64,000 nt of DNA from CBFHMJ01 sp965656875. Its GTDB lineage: Bacteria > Pseudomonadota > Gammaproteobacteria > Enterobacterales > Alteromonadaceae. A program made the translations under genes and the position numbers. Where the stretch lies: positions 496,001-560,000 of the forward strand of contig CBFHMJ010000003.1 of NCBI GenBank assembly GCA_965656875.1, written 5' to 3'. Shown piece by piece: positions 35,360 to 42,828 of the stretch; within the stretch, counting starts at the first letter, position 1; the number at the start of each line of letters is the position of its first letter. The notes under the pieces were generated by a model. It saw nothing but the letters and a program-made list of their open reading frames with translations. It was not told the origin of the DNA and ran no database searches.

Positions 35360-36268
35360 TTAATGCATGATAGCGACGTCGGCTAACACCTTTGCACTGA
35401 ACGATTCTTGTTGATGTGTCGATATTTGCGGCTTGATTCGATGTTCCGCAACCGCTGCAAAAATATGTTGTACATCCTCATGCATTACAAAGTCACGCTG
35501 ATTGATAAAAGCCCAGGCTTTACTGGCATTCAGCACTGCTTTACTGGCACGCGGAGATAAAGCTAAACCTTCAAACTCGGCTTGTCTGGTGTATGCACCC
35601 AGGCGAATAATATAGTCCAGCACATGATCCGACACATTGACGGCTGTGACTTGCTGTTGGCAGCTTGCCAATTGTTCTGGCGTGATAACGGCTTCAACTT
35701 TTTCAGCCTGATAATCCTGATTCAACAGAATTTTCTTTTCAGCCTCATAGTTGGGGTATCCCAGAGAAATTCGCATTAGAAATCGATCTAGCTGTGACTC
35801 AGGTAAGCTGAAAGTGCCGGTTTGATACAATGGATTTTGCGTGGCGATCACAAAAAAAGGTGAGGGCAGGTCATACGTTTTACCATCCATAGTAACCTGG
35901 CGTTCTTCCATTGCTTCGAGCAATGCACTCTGTGTTTTCGGGCCTGAACGATTAATCTCATCAGCCAGAATAACCTGATTAAACACTGGCCCTTTATGGA
36001 ACTGGAATTCGCCCGACTGCTGGTTAAACACAGAAACACCAGTAATATCGGCCGGTAACAGATCGCTGGTGAACTGCACTCGGCTGTAACTAAGGCCGAC
36101 AGTATTGGCGATAGCGCTGGATAAGGTGGTTTTACCCATGCCGGGCAAATCTTCAATCAACAAGTGGCCTTTAGCCAGCAAACAGGCAAAAGCCAGAGAA
36201 ACCTGCTCTTCTTTACCCAGAATAATGGTATTAATTTTATTAATTGCTTCATTAATAGTGGCGTGCAT
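35360..36268 (-). CDS. MoxR-family AAA+ ATPase
   Basis: A 302-residue AAA+ ATPase. The Walker A motif is EDLPGMGKTTLSSA (about residues 38-51), Walker B is QVILADEINRSGPKTQSAL, and the sensor region is FFVIATQNPLYQTGT. MoxR proteins act as chaperones for maturation of protein complexes. It heads the moxR-DUF58-tgpA-pepE run on the minus strand; the promoter must lie in the 198-bp gap upstream, where no site was recognised. Confidence 0.93.
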   Translation of the reverse strand: MHATINEAINKINTIILGKEEQVSLAFACLLAKGHLLIEDLPGMGKTTLSSAIANTVGLSYSRVQFTSDLLPADITGVSVFNQQSGEFQFHKGPVFNQVILADEINRSGPKTQSALLEAMEERQVTMDGKTYDLPSPFFVIATQNPLYQTGTFSLPESQLDRFLMRISLGYPNYEAEKKILLNQDYQAEKVEAVITPEQLASCQQQVTAVNVSDHVLDYIIRLGAYTRQAEFEGLALSPRASKAVLNASKAWAFINQRDFVMHEDVQHIFAAVAEHRIKPQISTHQQESFSAKVLADVAIMH

Positions 36269-36466
36269 TATTTCTTCCTGTTACAGCCAGGTCATACAGG
36301 CGCTACACCGAAATTGCTCCCGGTTAATGCGGGTATGTATCGTTCATGACGTCATGAGATGTAAACAGCTAACCAGGTAACTTGTCAACGGGATTGGATA
36401 CGGTGTGAACATTCTTCACAATGTTTACACGTTGGCAAGCGGCTTAACCGCACGAATAAATAAACG

Positions 36467-36988
36467 CTAATCTGTGGCGGGGAGTAAACGCCTGATAATC
36501 GTGTGCAGCTTCTCCGGATTCACTGGTTTGATAATAAATCCTTTAGCCCCCAGTTCCCAACTTTCTTTGACGTTCTCGACCGTATTATGACTACTACACA
36601 TGATGACTTTGGTTCCAGGGTAAGCCGACATAATGATGTCGAGGAGATTTTTGCCGTTTTGATCGGGGAGTTCAATATCCAGGATAACCAGATCCCAGGG
36701 TTTGGTCTGTAATTGCTGTTGCGCCTCTTCGGCATAATGACACTGTGTAATTCGTGTGATGCCAATCTGTTTTAACACAAGTTCAAGGTACTGCGTGACC
36801 TCGATACAATCGTCAACGATTAAAACCGTGGTTTCATGGACGTCAGGTGCGGAATGAGATGCTGTTGGCAGGGTTGTCGAAAGTGTGTAACTCACATGTT
36901 GAAGATCAACAACAGGTGTTGGAGCGGAGAAGATCCCTTCGGTCGTGTGGTTCGTCACTGATGTGGCATCAGACCAGGTTGTTTTCAT
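36467..36988 (-). CDS. orphan single-receiver response regulator
   Basis: A 173-residue protein with an N-terminal Thr/Ser-rich tail of about 50 residues followed by one CheY-like receiver. The acidic pocket is TVLIVDDCIEV, the phospho-acceptor is in DLVILDIELPDQNG, and the conserved Lys is in GFIIKPVNPEKL. There is no output domain and no histidine kinase beside it, so it likely works by protein contact with a partner encoded elsewhere. The N-terminal tail is unlike a simple CheY and may be disordered. Confidence 0.88.
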   Translation of the reverse strand: MKTTWSDATSVTNHTTEGIFSAPTPVVDLQHVSYTLSTTLPTASHSAPDVHETTVLIVDDCIEVTQYLELVLKQIGITRITQCHYAEEAQQQLQTKPWDLVILDIELPDQNGKNLLDIIMSAYPGTKVIMCSSHNTVENVKESWELGAKGFIIKPVNPEKLHTIIRRLLPATD

Positions 36989-37111
36989 GGTTAAGCGATA
37001 TAGAAACCTTTTGTTATTTTTGTTGAACAGTCAGACCCTGCATAAAAGGTATAGCAGAGATTAACAATCTTGCACGGGAAGGAGGAAATTAAGGGAAGAT
37101 CGGAAAATAAA

Positions 37112-37134
37112 GAGGCTGGTTTATCACCAGCCTC
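37112..37134 (-). terminator. terminator downstream of the DUF885 gene
   Basis: GAGGCTGGT and ACCAGCCTC pair around a 5-nt loop, with TTTATTTT on the minus strand. It lies beyond the repeat copy at 37144, so that repeat would be part of the DUF885 mRNA tail. Confidence 0.75.
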
Positions 37135-37143
37135 AGGAAGAAT

Positions 37144-37247
37144 CAGAGCGTGTTGACCTTTGCGGTTGAAACGAATCCATTCATTCGTTAAATGATGGTA
37201 TGGACAGCGCTTATCGTCCGGTTCTACTGCGCGTCAGCCCGCTCTGG
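37144..37247. repeat. copy of the dispersed palindromic repeat, longer centre
   Basis: The left end CAGAGCGTGTTGACCTTTGC at 37144 matches the arm of the copy at 16808-16828 (minus sense) nearly base for base. The right end GTCAGCCCGCTCTG at 37233-37246 is a slightly diverged inverted copy. A smaller inverted repeat, AACGAAT/ATTCGTT, lies in the centre. About 104 bp in all, with no reading frame. Confidence 0.65.
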
Positions 37248-37260
37248 CCGTTAAAACACA

Positions 37261-39099
37261 TTAACTTTCTTGCTGTGTTTTAACCCAGCGCATAATTTTG
37301 TTTTCAAGCGTTGGCATAGGAAGCGCACCATCAATCAGAATTTCTGTGTGGAATTTCTTGATATCAAATTTATCACCCAGTGCCTGTTCAGCATAGTTTC
37401 TCAGGTCGCGAATCTTACGCTGGCCCATTTTGTATGAGAGCGCCTGACCCGGCCATGCGATATAGCGTTCAACTTCTGCTTCGATGTCACTTTCTGCTAA
37501 AGAGCTGTTACGCTTCATGAAGTCGATTGCTTGCTCACGAGTCCAGCCTTTTGCATGCAAACCAGTATCGACTACCAGTCGCATAGCACGTAACTGCTCG
37601 TCAGATAAGCGGCCATACCATTGATACGGGTCAGTGAATAATCCCATTTCTTTACCCAGTGATTCTGCGTACAGCGCCCAACCTTCGGCAAATACCGTGT
37701 AGCCACCAAAACGACGGAAGCGTGGTAAACCAGTCACTTCCTGCTGAATCGAGATCTGGAAGTGATGTCCTGGTGATGCTTCGTGAATAGACAATGTTTC
37801 CAGCAAGAATTTAGGCTGTGCTTTCAGGTTGTGAGTATTGATATAGAAAATACCCGGACGAGAGCCATCAGGTGATGGTGACTGGTATGAAGCACCTGCG
37901 GCTGACGCTGCACGGAAAGCTTCTACCGCTTTTACTTCGTAATCTGCTTTTGGCTGGATCTCGAATAATTGTGGTAAACGCTTATTAATTTTCTCTTTAA
38001 CATTCATGTAGCCATCAATAACGGCTTGCTCAGAGTCAAAGTAAAACTCGTCACTGGTTTTCAAATGATTAAAGAAAGCCGCCAGGTCACCTTTAAAGCC
38101 AACGGTTTCTTTTACTTTAATCATTTCATCAAGAATACGATTAACTTCCTGCATACCGATTTCATGAATTTCATCAGCGCCTAAATCCAGCGTGGTATGT
38201 TGTTTGATCTGATGCTCATACCAGGCTTTACCATTCGGTAATGCACTGTAACCAACAGATTCACGGCTGGCTGGAATGTATTCTTTTTCCAGGAAAGTAT
38301 TCATGCGTTGATAGACAGGCACCAGGGTGTCAAGAATCATCTTCTTATGAGATGCCTTGATGGCAGCTTTGTCTTCATCGCTTAAGGTCTCTGGCATGTT
38401 CTTAACTGGCATCCAGAATACGCTGTCTTCCACGTTTTCGACGATATGAGCCTGCATTTGTGGCACCAGCTTAACGGCAAGCGCTTTTGGTAATACCACG
38501 TTTTTGTTAATGCCTTCTCGCATTGCGACAATAGCTGAATCCATCCAGGCTGCGAAACCATCAGCTCGTTTGGCAAAGTCTTCAAAATCTTTACGTGTAT
38601 TGAATGGCTGAGCAGATGAACCTGAGCCAAGAGAGGCGAAGAAGTTGTGAGCGCCATTCATCTGGTTGATTGGAACCAGATAACCAGGGAATTCTTCGCC
38701 AGCGATGCTTAACTCTCGGTCGCGTTTAAAAATTTCCCACGTTAATAATGACTGACCACGTAATTTCGTGAAGTCGATATTATTGACTTTGGCTAACCAG
38801 TCTTTCTCGATTTGAAGTTGCTCTGCACGACTTTCATCGCTGATTGGTGCGCTGAATTTGTCATTGGCAGAATTGTCGCCCAAAAATGTTTTATAAACAG
38901 GGCTTAGTTCCAGTTGCTTGTCAAAGTAGGACTCAACAACTTGCTCTAACTGTTTTTCATACTTGTTCTGTTTAACAGTTTCAGCTGTGGTTGTTTCTTT
39001 TGCCACAGTTTGAGTATCTGATGTTGCAGTACAGCCAGCAAGTGCAGCTGCTACTGTCATCGCCAGCAGGCTTTTTTTGATGAGTGTTTGTTTGATCAT
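37261..39099 (-). CDS. DUF885-family lipoprotein, putative zinc peptidase
   Basis: A 612-residue protein starting at the ATG at 39099 (a GTG 12 bp upstream is less likely). The N-terminus is a lipoprotein leader with the lipobox LAGC (SLLAMTVAAALAGCTATS), so it is anchored to a membrane facing the periplasm. The C-terminal domain carries HEASPGHHFQISIQ near residue 435, the HExxxHH-like motif of DUF885, and FAEGWALYAESLGKEMG with the further Glu ligand. Some members are reported or predicted metallopeptidases; the substrate here is unknown. It is monocistronic with a terminator. Confidence 0.85.
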   Translation of the reverse strand: MIKQTLIKKSLLAMTVAAALAGCTATSDTQTVAKETTTAETVKQNKYEKQLEQVVESYFDKQLELSPVYKTFLGDNSANDKFSAPISDESRAEQLQIEKDWLAKVNNIDFTKLRGQSLLTWEIFKRDRELSIAGEEFPGYLVPINQMNGAHNFFASLGSGSSAQPFNTRKDFEDFAKRADGFAAWMDSAIVAMREGINKNVVLPKALAVKLVPQMQAHIVENVEDSVFWMPVKNMPETLSDEDKAAIKASHKKMILDTLVPVYQRMNTFLEKEYIPASRESVGYSALPNGKAWYEHQIKQHTTLDLGADEIHEIGMQEVNRILDEMIKVKETVGFKGDLAAFFNHLKTSDEFYFDSEQAVIDGYMNVKEKINKRLPQLFEIQPKADYEVKAVEAFRAASAAGASYQSPSPDGSRPGIFYINTHNLKAQPKFLLETLSIHEASPGHHFQISIQQEVTGLPRFRRFGGYTVFAEGWALYAESLGKEMGLFTDPYQWYGRLSDEQLRAMRLVVDTGLHAKGWTREQAIDFMKRNSSLAESDIEAEVERYIAWPGQALSYKMGQRKIRDLRNYAEQALGDKFDIKKFHTEILIDGALPMPTLENKIMRWVKTQQES

Positions 39100-39273
39100 G
39101 TATTTAGTCACTTAATTATCAGAGTGCATTCTTGTCGGCAATGTAAACAGTTTGCAGACAGCAATTTTGACAGGGGTTTTAGCATTTATGCGGTATGGAT
39201 GGAAGGTCCACGACACTAATTGAAACAAAAGTATAACGAGTGGACCTGAATCATTGCTCAAAAGACCTGTTTG

Positions 39274-39729
39274 CTAATACGCGCTGATCATGGAAAGCGG
39301 GTAGTGAATACCGTCTTGATAGTCAGAAATTGCTTTTTCAACCAGCGGGCTTCTGAATGGAACAGGAGGTTGACCGGTTTGGTCCAGGGTTAACCAGCGA
39401 GTCTCAATAATATCTGCATCTAATTCTTTGCATTCAGGGGTTGTTATGTCGTCAATGGTGCCGATGAAACAAAACCGACAATAGCTTTTTCCATTGATCG
39501 GAGAATGGAACTGATAGATACCCGTCAGTCCGGTCAATGTTGGACGATAGCCGGTTTCTTCCAGACATTCTCTGATGGCAGCATCAGCTAAGGATTCCCC
39601 ATTTTCGACATGACCGGCCGGTTGATTCATCACGATCTGACCGGTTGTTTTGTCTTTCTCGACAACAAACAGAAATTTACCGTCTTTCTCGATGAGACAT
39701 GCGACGGTGAGCGCTGGTTTTTCTTTCAT
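39274..39729 (-). CDS. nudJ: Nudix hydrolase NudJ
   Basis: A 151-residue Nudix enzyme. The Nudix box is GHVENGESLADAAIRECLEETGY, with the REcLEETG core for metal binding, and the N-terminal ALTVACLIEKDGKFLFV resembles E. coli NudJ, a thiamin-diphosphate/nucleotide phosphatase. It follows rluE, as in many proteobacteria, but here the two reading frames overlap by 53 bp, so nudJ initiates inside rluE. Confidence 0.9.
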   Translation of the reverse strand: MKEKPALTVACLIEKDGKFLFVVEKDKTTGQIVMNQPAGHVENGESLADAAIRECLEETGYRPTLTGLTGIYQFHSPINGKSYCRFCFIGTIDDITTPECKELDADIIETRWLTLDQTGQPPVPFRSPLVEKAISDYQDGIHYPLSMISAY

Positions 39730-40429
39730 GGCTGGATTTACTCCCGGTAGATGACTTAATGACTGGAACGCGTTTTTTGTTGTCTGTTTTTAGCGTGTAT
39801 TCTCCAGGCTGTAACTGTCCCAGTGACCAGGGACCAATAGCGGCCCGAATGAGTCGTAATGTCGGACAACCAATATGAGCGGTCATTCGGCGCACCTGAC
39901 GATTGCGACCTTCTTTTATTTTAATTTCAAGCCAGCTTGTTGGTACGGACTGGCGCTCTCGGATTGGTGGATTTCTAGGCCATAAGCAAGAAGGTTCTGG
40001 TATCAATGCAACGTTAGCGGGCAGGGTCATTCCATCTTTTAATTCCACACCATGACGGAGCTGATTCAGTGCGGCATCATCCGGTATACCCTCTACCTGA
40101 ACCCAGTAGGTTTTTTCCATTTTATTATCAGGATGAGCAATGCGATGTTGAAGTTTGCCGCTATTGGTTAGCAATAATAATCCTTCAGAGTCTTTATCAA
40201 GTCGTCCTGCAGCATAAACACCTGTTTCTTTTATAAAATCTGCAAGTGTTGCTCGATTTTCCTGATCGGTAAACTGACATAAAACCATGAATGGTTTGTT
40301 GAATATTATTACTTTTTCCGGTTGATAATCGGGTGAGGATTCGGAATGGCCGCGACTTTGCCGTGGCATATTATTTTTTGGCGTCTGACGCGATTTTTTT
40401 GAATTGGGTATTTCTTTTTTTTGACTCAT
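39677..40429 (-). CDS. rluE: 23S rRNA pseudouridine synthase RluE
   Basis: A 250-residue RsuA/RluB/E-type synthase that modifies 23S rRNA. The catalytic Asp lies in GVYAAGRLDKDSEGLLLLTNSG (about residues 90-111), and the second motif is IKEGRNRQVRRMTAHIGCPTLRLIR. The N-terminus has a basic tail of about 37 residues without the S4 domain, as in RluE. The C-terminus carries an extra basic stretch (SSHERKTSAHRRMSHRERR) whose coding sequence overlaps nudJ. It is divergent from icd. Confidence 0.92.
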   Translation of the reverse strand: MSQKKEIPNSKKSRQTPKNNMPRQSRGHSESSPDYQPEKVIIFNKPFMVLCQFTDQENRATLADFIKETGVYAAGRLDKDSEGLLLLTNSGKLQHRIAHPDNKMEKTYWVQVEGIPDDAALNQLRHGVELKDGMTLPANVALIPEPSCLWPRNPPIRERQSVPTSWLEIKIKEGRNRQVRRMTAHIGCPTLRLIRAAIGPWSLGQLQPGEYTLKTDNKKRVPVIKSSTGSKSSHERKTSAHRRMSHRERR

Positions 40430-40594
40430 AAAAAGGTTTTATTTGAAAGGTATTTCCTATACCATGCCGGGAATTTTTTGCTCACTAATTCGCAAATATT
40501 ATATTTTTATCCCGGGATTTTGTTGTAAATAATTTGTTTCGATTTGCGTCGAAAATGTTATTTCCAGTTCGGTGATTTCAACGCGTTTAGTGAC

Positions 40595-40600
40595 TATAAT
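40595..40600 (+). promoter_or_regulatory. probable -10 box of the icd promoter
   Basis: A consensus TATAAT lies 58 bp before the icd ATG. The matching -35 at 17-bp spacing (GTGATT) is poor, so an activator may be needed. A very strong ribosome site, GGAGGAGGAG, follows at 40641-40650. Confidence 0.45.
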
Positions 40601-40658
40601 ACCCGAATTCTATTTTAACTCCCTTTAATTTCAACCTCTCGGAGGAGGAGAATAGTTG

Positions 40659-41912
40659 ATGGACAGTAAAATTACAGTTCCAGCAAACGGCGAAAAAATC
40701 ACTTACGTTGATGGCGTCATTAATGTACCGAATAACCCAATCATCCCTTTCATCGAAGGTGACGGAATTGGCGTAGATGTTTCTCCAGCAATGATCAAAG
40801 TTGTTGATGCAGCAGTAGAAAAAGCTTACGGCAGCGAAAAGAAAATCGCGTGGATGGAAGTTTATGCGGGTGAGAAATCAACACAGGTTTACGACAAAGA
40901 CACCTGGTTACCTGAAGAAACACTTGAAGCATTTAAAGAGTACAAAGTTGGTATCAAAGGTCCATTAACTACGCCAGTAGGTGGTGGTATCCGTTCTTTG
41001 AACGTTGCTCTTCGTCAGGTTTTGGATCTGTATGTTTGTCAGCGTCCTGTTCAATGGTTTAACGGCGTTCCTACTCCAGTTAAAGATCCTGGTTCAGTTG
41101 ACATGGTTATCTTCCGTGAAAACTCTGAAGATATTTATGCAGGTGTTGAATGGAAAGCTGGTACTGACGAAGCGAAGAAAGTCATCAAGTTCATGACTGA
41201 AGAAATGGGTGTAAGCAAAATCCGTTTCACTGATATGTGTGGTATCGGTATCAAGCCAGTTTCAGAAGCAGGCACCAAGCGTTTGGTAAGACAGTCTATT
41301 CAGTATGCTATCGATAATGATCGTGACTCTGTGACACTTGTTCACAAAGGTAACATCATGAAGTTCACTGAAGGTTCTTTCAAAGACTGGGGTTACGAGC
41401 TTGCTAAAGAAGAGTTTGGCGGCGTTGAGCTTGACGGCGGTCCATGGCAGGTTATTAAGAATCCTAAGACTGGTAAAGAAATCATCATCAAAGATGTTAT
41501 TGCTGACGCTATGCTACAGCAAATCTTACTACGTCCTGCGGAATACGATGTTATCGCTACACTAAACCTTAACGGTGATTACCTGTCTGACGCTCTTGCG
41601 GCACAGGTTGGTGGTATCGGTATCGCGCCAGGTGCTAACTTAAGTGACGACGTTGCGATTTTCGAAGCAACTCACGGTACTGCACCTAAATATGCAGGTC
41701 AGGATAAAGTGAACCCTGGTTCAGTTATTCTTTCTGCTGAAATGATGCTTCGCCACATGGGTTGGACTGAAGCAGCTGACTTAATCATTAGCAGCATGTC
41801 TAAAGCAATCGAAGCTAAGACTGTTACTTATGATTTCGAGCGTCTGATGGAAGGTGCTACATTAGTTAAATGTTCAGCGTTTGGCGACGAAATGATTAAG
41901 CACATGGGATAA
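40659..41912 (+). CDS. icd: isocitrate dehydrogenase (NADP+)
   Basis: A 417-residue TCA-cycle enzyme converting isocitrate to 2-oxoglutarate. The substrate loop GGGIRSLNVALRQVLDLYVC contains the Ser that AceK phosphorylates in E. coli; FRENSEDIYAG and DVIADAMLQQ supply further active-site residues. The ATG at 40659 follows GGAGGAGGAG by 8 nt; an upstream TTG is ignored. It is monocistronic with a strong terminator, and its smooth codon use fits high expression. Confidence 0.97.
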   Translation: MDSKITVPANGEKITYVDGVINVPNNPIIPFIEGDGIGVDVSPAMIKVVDAAVEKAYGSEKKIAWMEVYAGEKSTQVYDKDTWLPEETLEAFKEYKVGIKGPLTTPVGGGIRSLNVALRQVLDLYVCQRPVQWFNGVPTPVKDPGSVDMVIFRENSEDIYAGVEWKAGTDEAKKVIKFMTEEMGVSKIRFTDMCGIGIKPVSEAGTKRLVRQSIQYAIDNDRDSVTLVHKGNIMKFTEGSFKDWGYELAKEEFGGVELDGGPWQVIKNPKTGKEIIIKDVIADAMLQQILLRPAEYDVIATLNLNGDYLSDALAAQVGGIGIAPGANLSDDVAIFEATHGTAPKYAGQDKVNPGSVILSAEMMLRHMGWTEAADLIISSMSKAIEAKTVTYDFERLMEGATLVKCSAFGDEMIKHMG

Positions 41913-41942
41913 GATTAAAATCTTATAATCTGTGTCAGAAAA

Positions 41943-41974
41943 AAATAAAGCAGACTTTTTAGTCTGCTTTATTT
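41943..41974. terminator. terminator of icd
   Basis: A 14-bp perfect stem (AAATAAAGCAGACT) with a TTTT loop and flanking A/T runs, usable in both directions between icd and cspD. Confidence 0.92.
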
Positions 41975-42056
41975 CTTTTTAAAGGGTTACGTTAAATTGT
42001 AAAGAAATTGTCAGTAACCACTAATTCTTAACACCCCAAAAGAATGTCAAGCGTGT

Positions 42057-42272
42057 TTATTTTAATGACTCGTCAAGCATGATGTTCATCGCGTGTAAGC
42101 CTTTCGGACCTTCTTCCAAATCGAAAGAAACTTGCTGTCCAGCTTTCAAAGTCTTGTATCCATCCATCTTAATTGTTGAGAAATGAGCGAAGATATCATC
42201 ATCTCTGCCTTCTTCTTGAATGAATCCAAAACCTTTTGCGTTATTGAACCATTTCACTTTACCAGTAGCCAT
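42057..42272 (-). CDS. cspD: cold-shock-domain protein, CspD type
   Basis: A 71-residue single cold-shock domain. RNP1 and RNP2 are KGFGFIQ and DIFAHFS; the start MATGKVKWFNNAKG and ending GLHAMNIMLDESLK fit the CspD branch, which binds single-stranded nucleic acid and is linked to stationary phase. Position beside clpS on the opposite strand is the same as in E. coli and many relatives. Confidence 0.92.
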   Translation of the reverse strand: MATGKVKWFNNAKGFGFIQEEGRDDDIFAHFSTIKMDGYKTLKAGQQVSFDLEEGPKGLHAMNIMLDESLK

Positions 42273-42475
42273 ACATCTACATCCTTCAATTATCCTGACA
42301 AATTAGTTATTCTTAGGCTTATGTTGTTTACATAAATAGTGGCGTGAGCCATAGTCAAATGTAGATAATTTGTTCGTAGAGTCAAGTTTTTTATTCAAAA
42401 TTGGTAAATGCTTAGGCTTTATTAAAATGGCTTATACGAGTTGGTGCTTTCAAAGTTAGATGACTATTATTAATT

Positions 42476-42796
42476 ATGAGCAGATTCACAGAATTTGATT
42501 TTGAGTCGGAAGCTGTAGAAGAGGCGGAACGCGAGACGCTGAAGCCCCCTCCACGGTATAAAGTAATGTTAAATAATGACGATTACACTCCGATGGACTT
42601 TGTTGTAGAAATTCTGATGCGTTTTTTTGATATGGACTTTGAAAAAGCAAATCAGGTAATGACGGCAGTACATTTCAAGGGAAAAGCTGTGTGCGGCGTG
42701 TACACGGCAGAAATTGCAGAGATGAAGGTGATGCAAACGAACAAGTATTCCCGAGAAAATCAACAACCTTTGTTATGCACGATGGAGCAGGCATGA
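42476..42796 (+). CDS. clpS: ClpS adaptor of the Clp protease
   Basis: A 106-residue adaptor that delivers N-degron substrates to ClpAP. The signature PPPRYKVMLNNDDYTPMDFVVEIL (from residue 23) forms the pocket for bulky N-terminal residues, and HFKGKAVCGVYTAEIAE follows. It lies 32 bp before clpA, so both are co-transcribed. Confidence 0.97.
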   Translation: MSRFTEFDFESEAVEEAERETLKPPPRYKVMLNNDDYTPMDFVVEILMRFFDMDFEKANQVMTAVHFKGKAVCGVYTAEIAEMKVMQTNKYSRENQQPLLCTMEQA

Positions 42797-42828
42797 CATA
42801 ACCCAATTCCCAAATACCGGAGTCGCCT

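Noticed and set aside
37144..37247. Treating this repeat as the DUF885 terminator
   Set aside because: Its arms are far apart and lack a T-tail; a better terminator lies beyond it at 37112-37134.
41005..41196. Open frame of 63 codons inside icd in another phase
   Set aside because: It is a shadow of the highly expressed icd gene, with no ribosome site.
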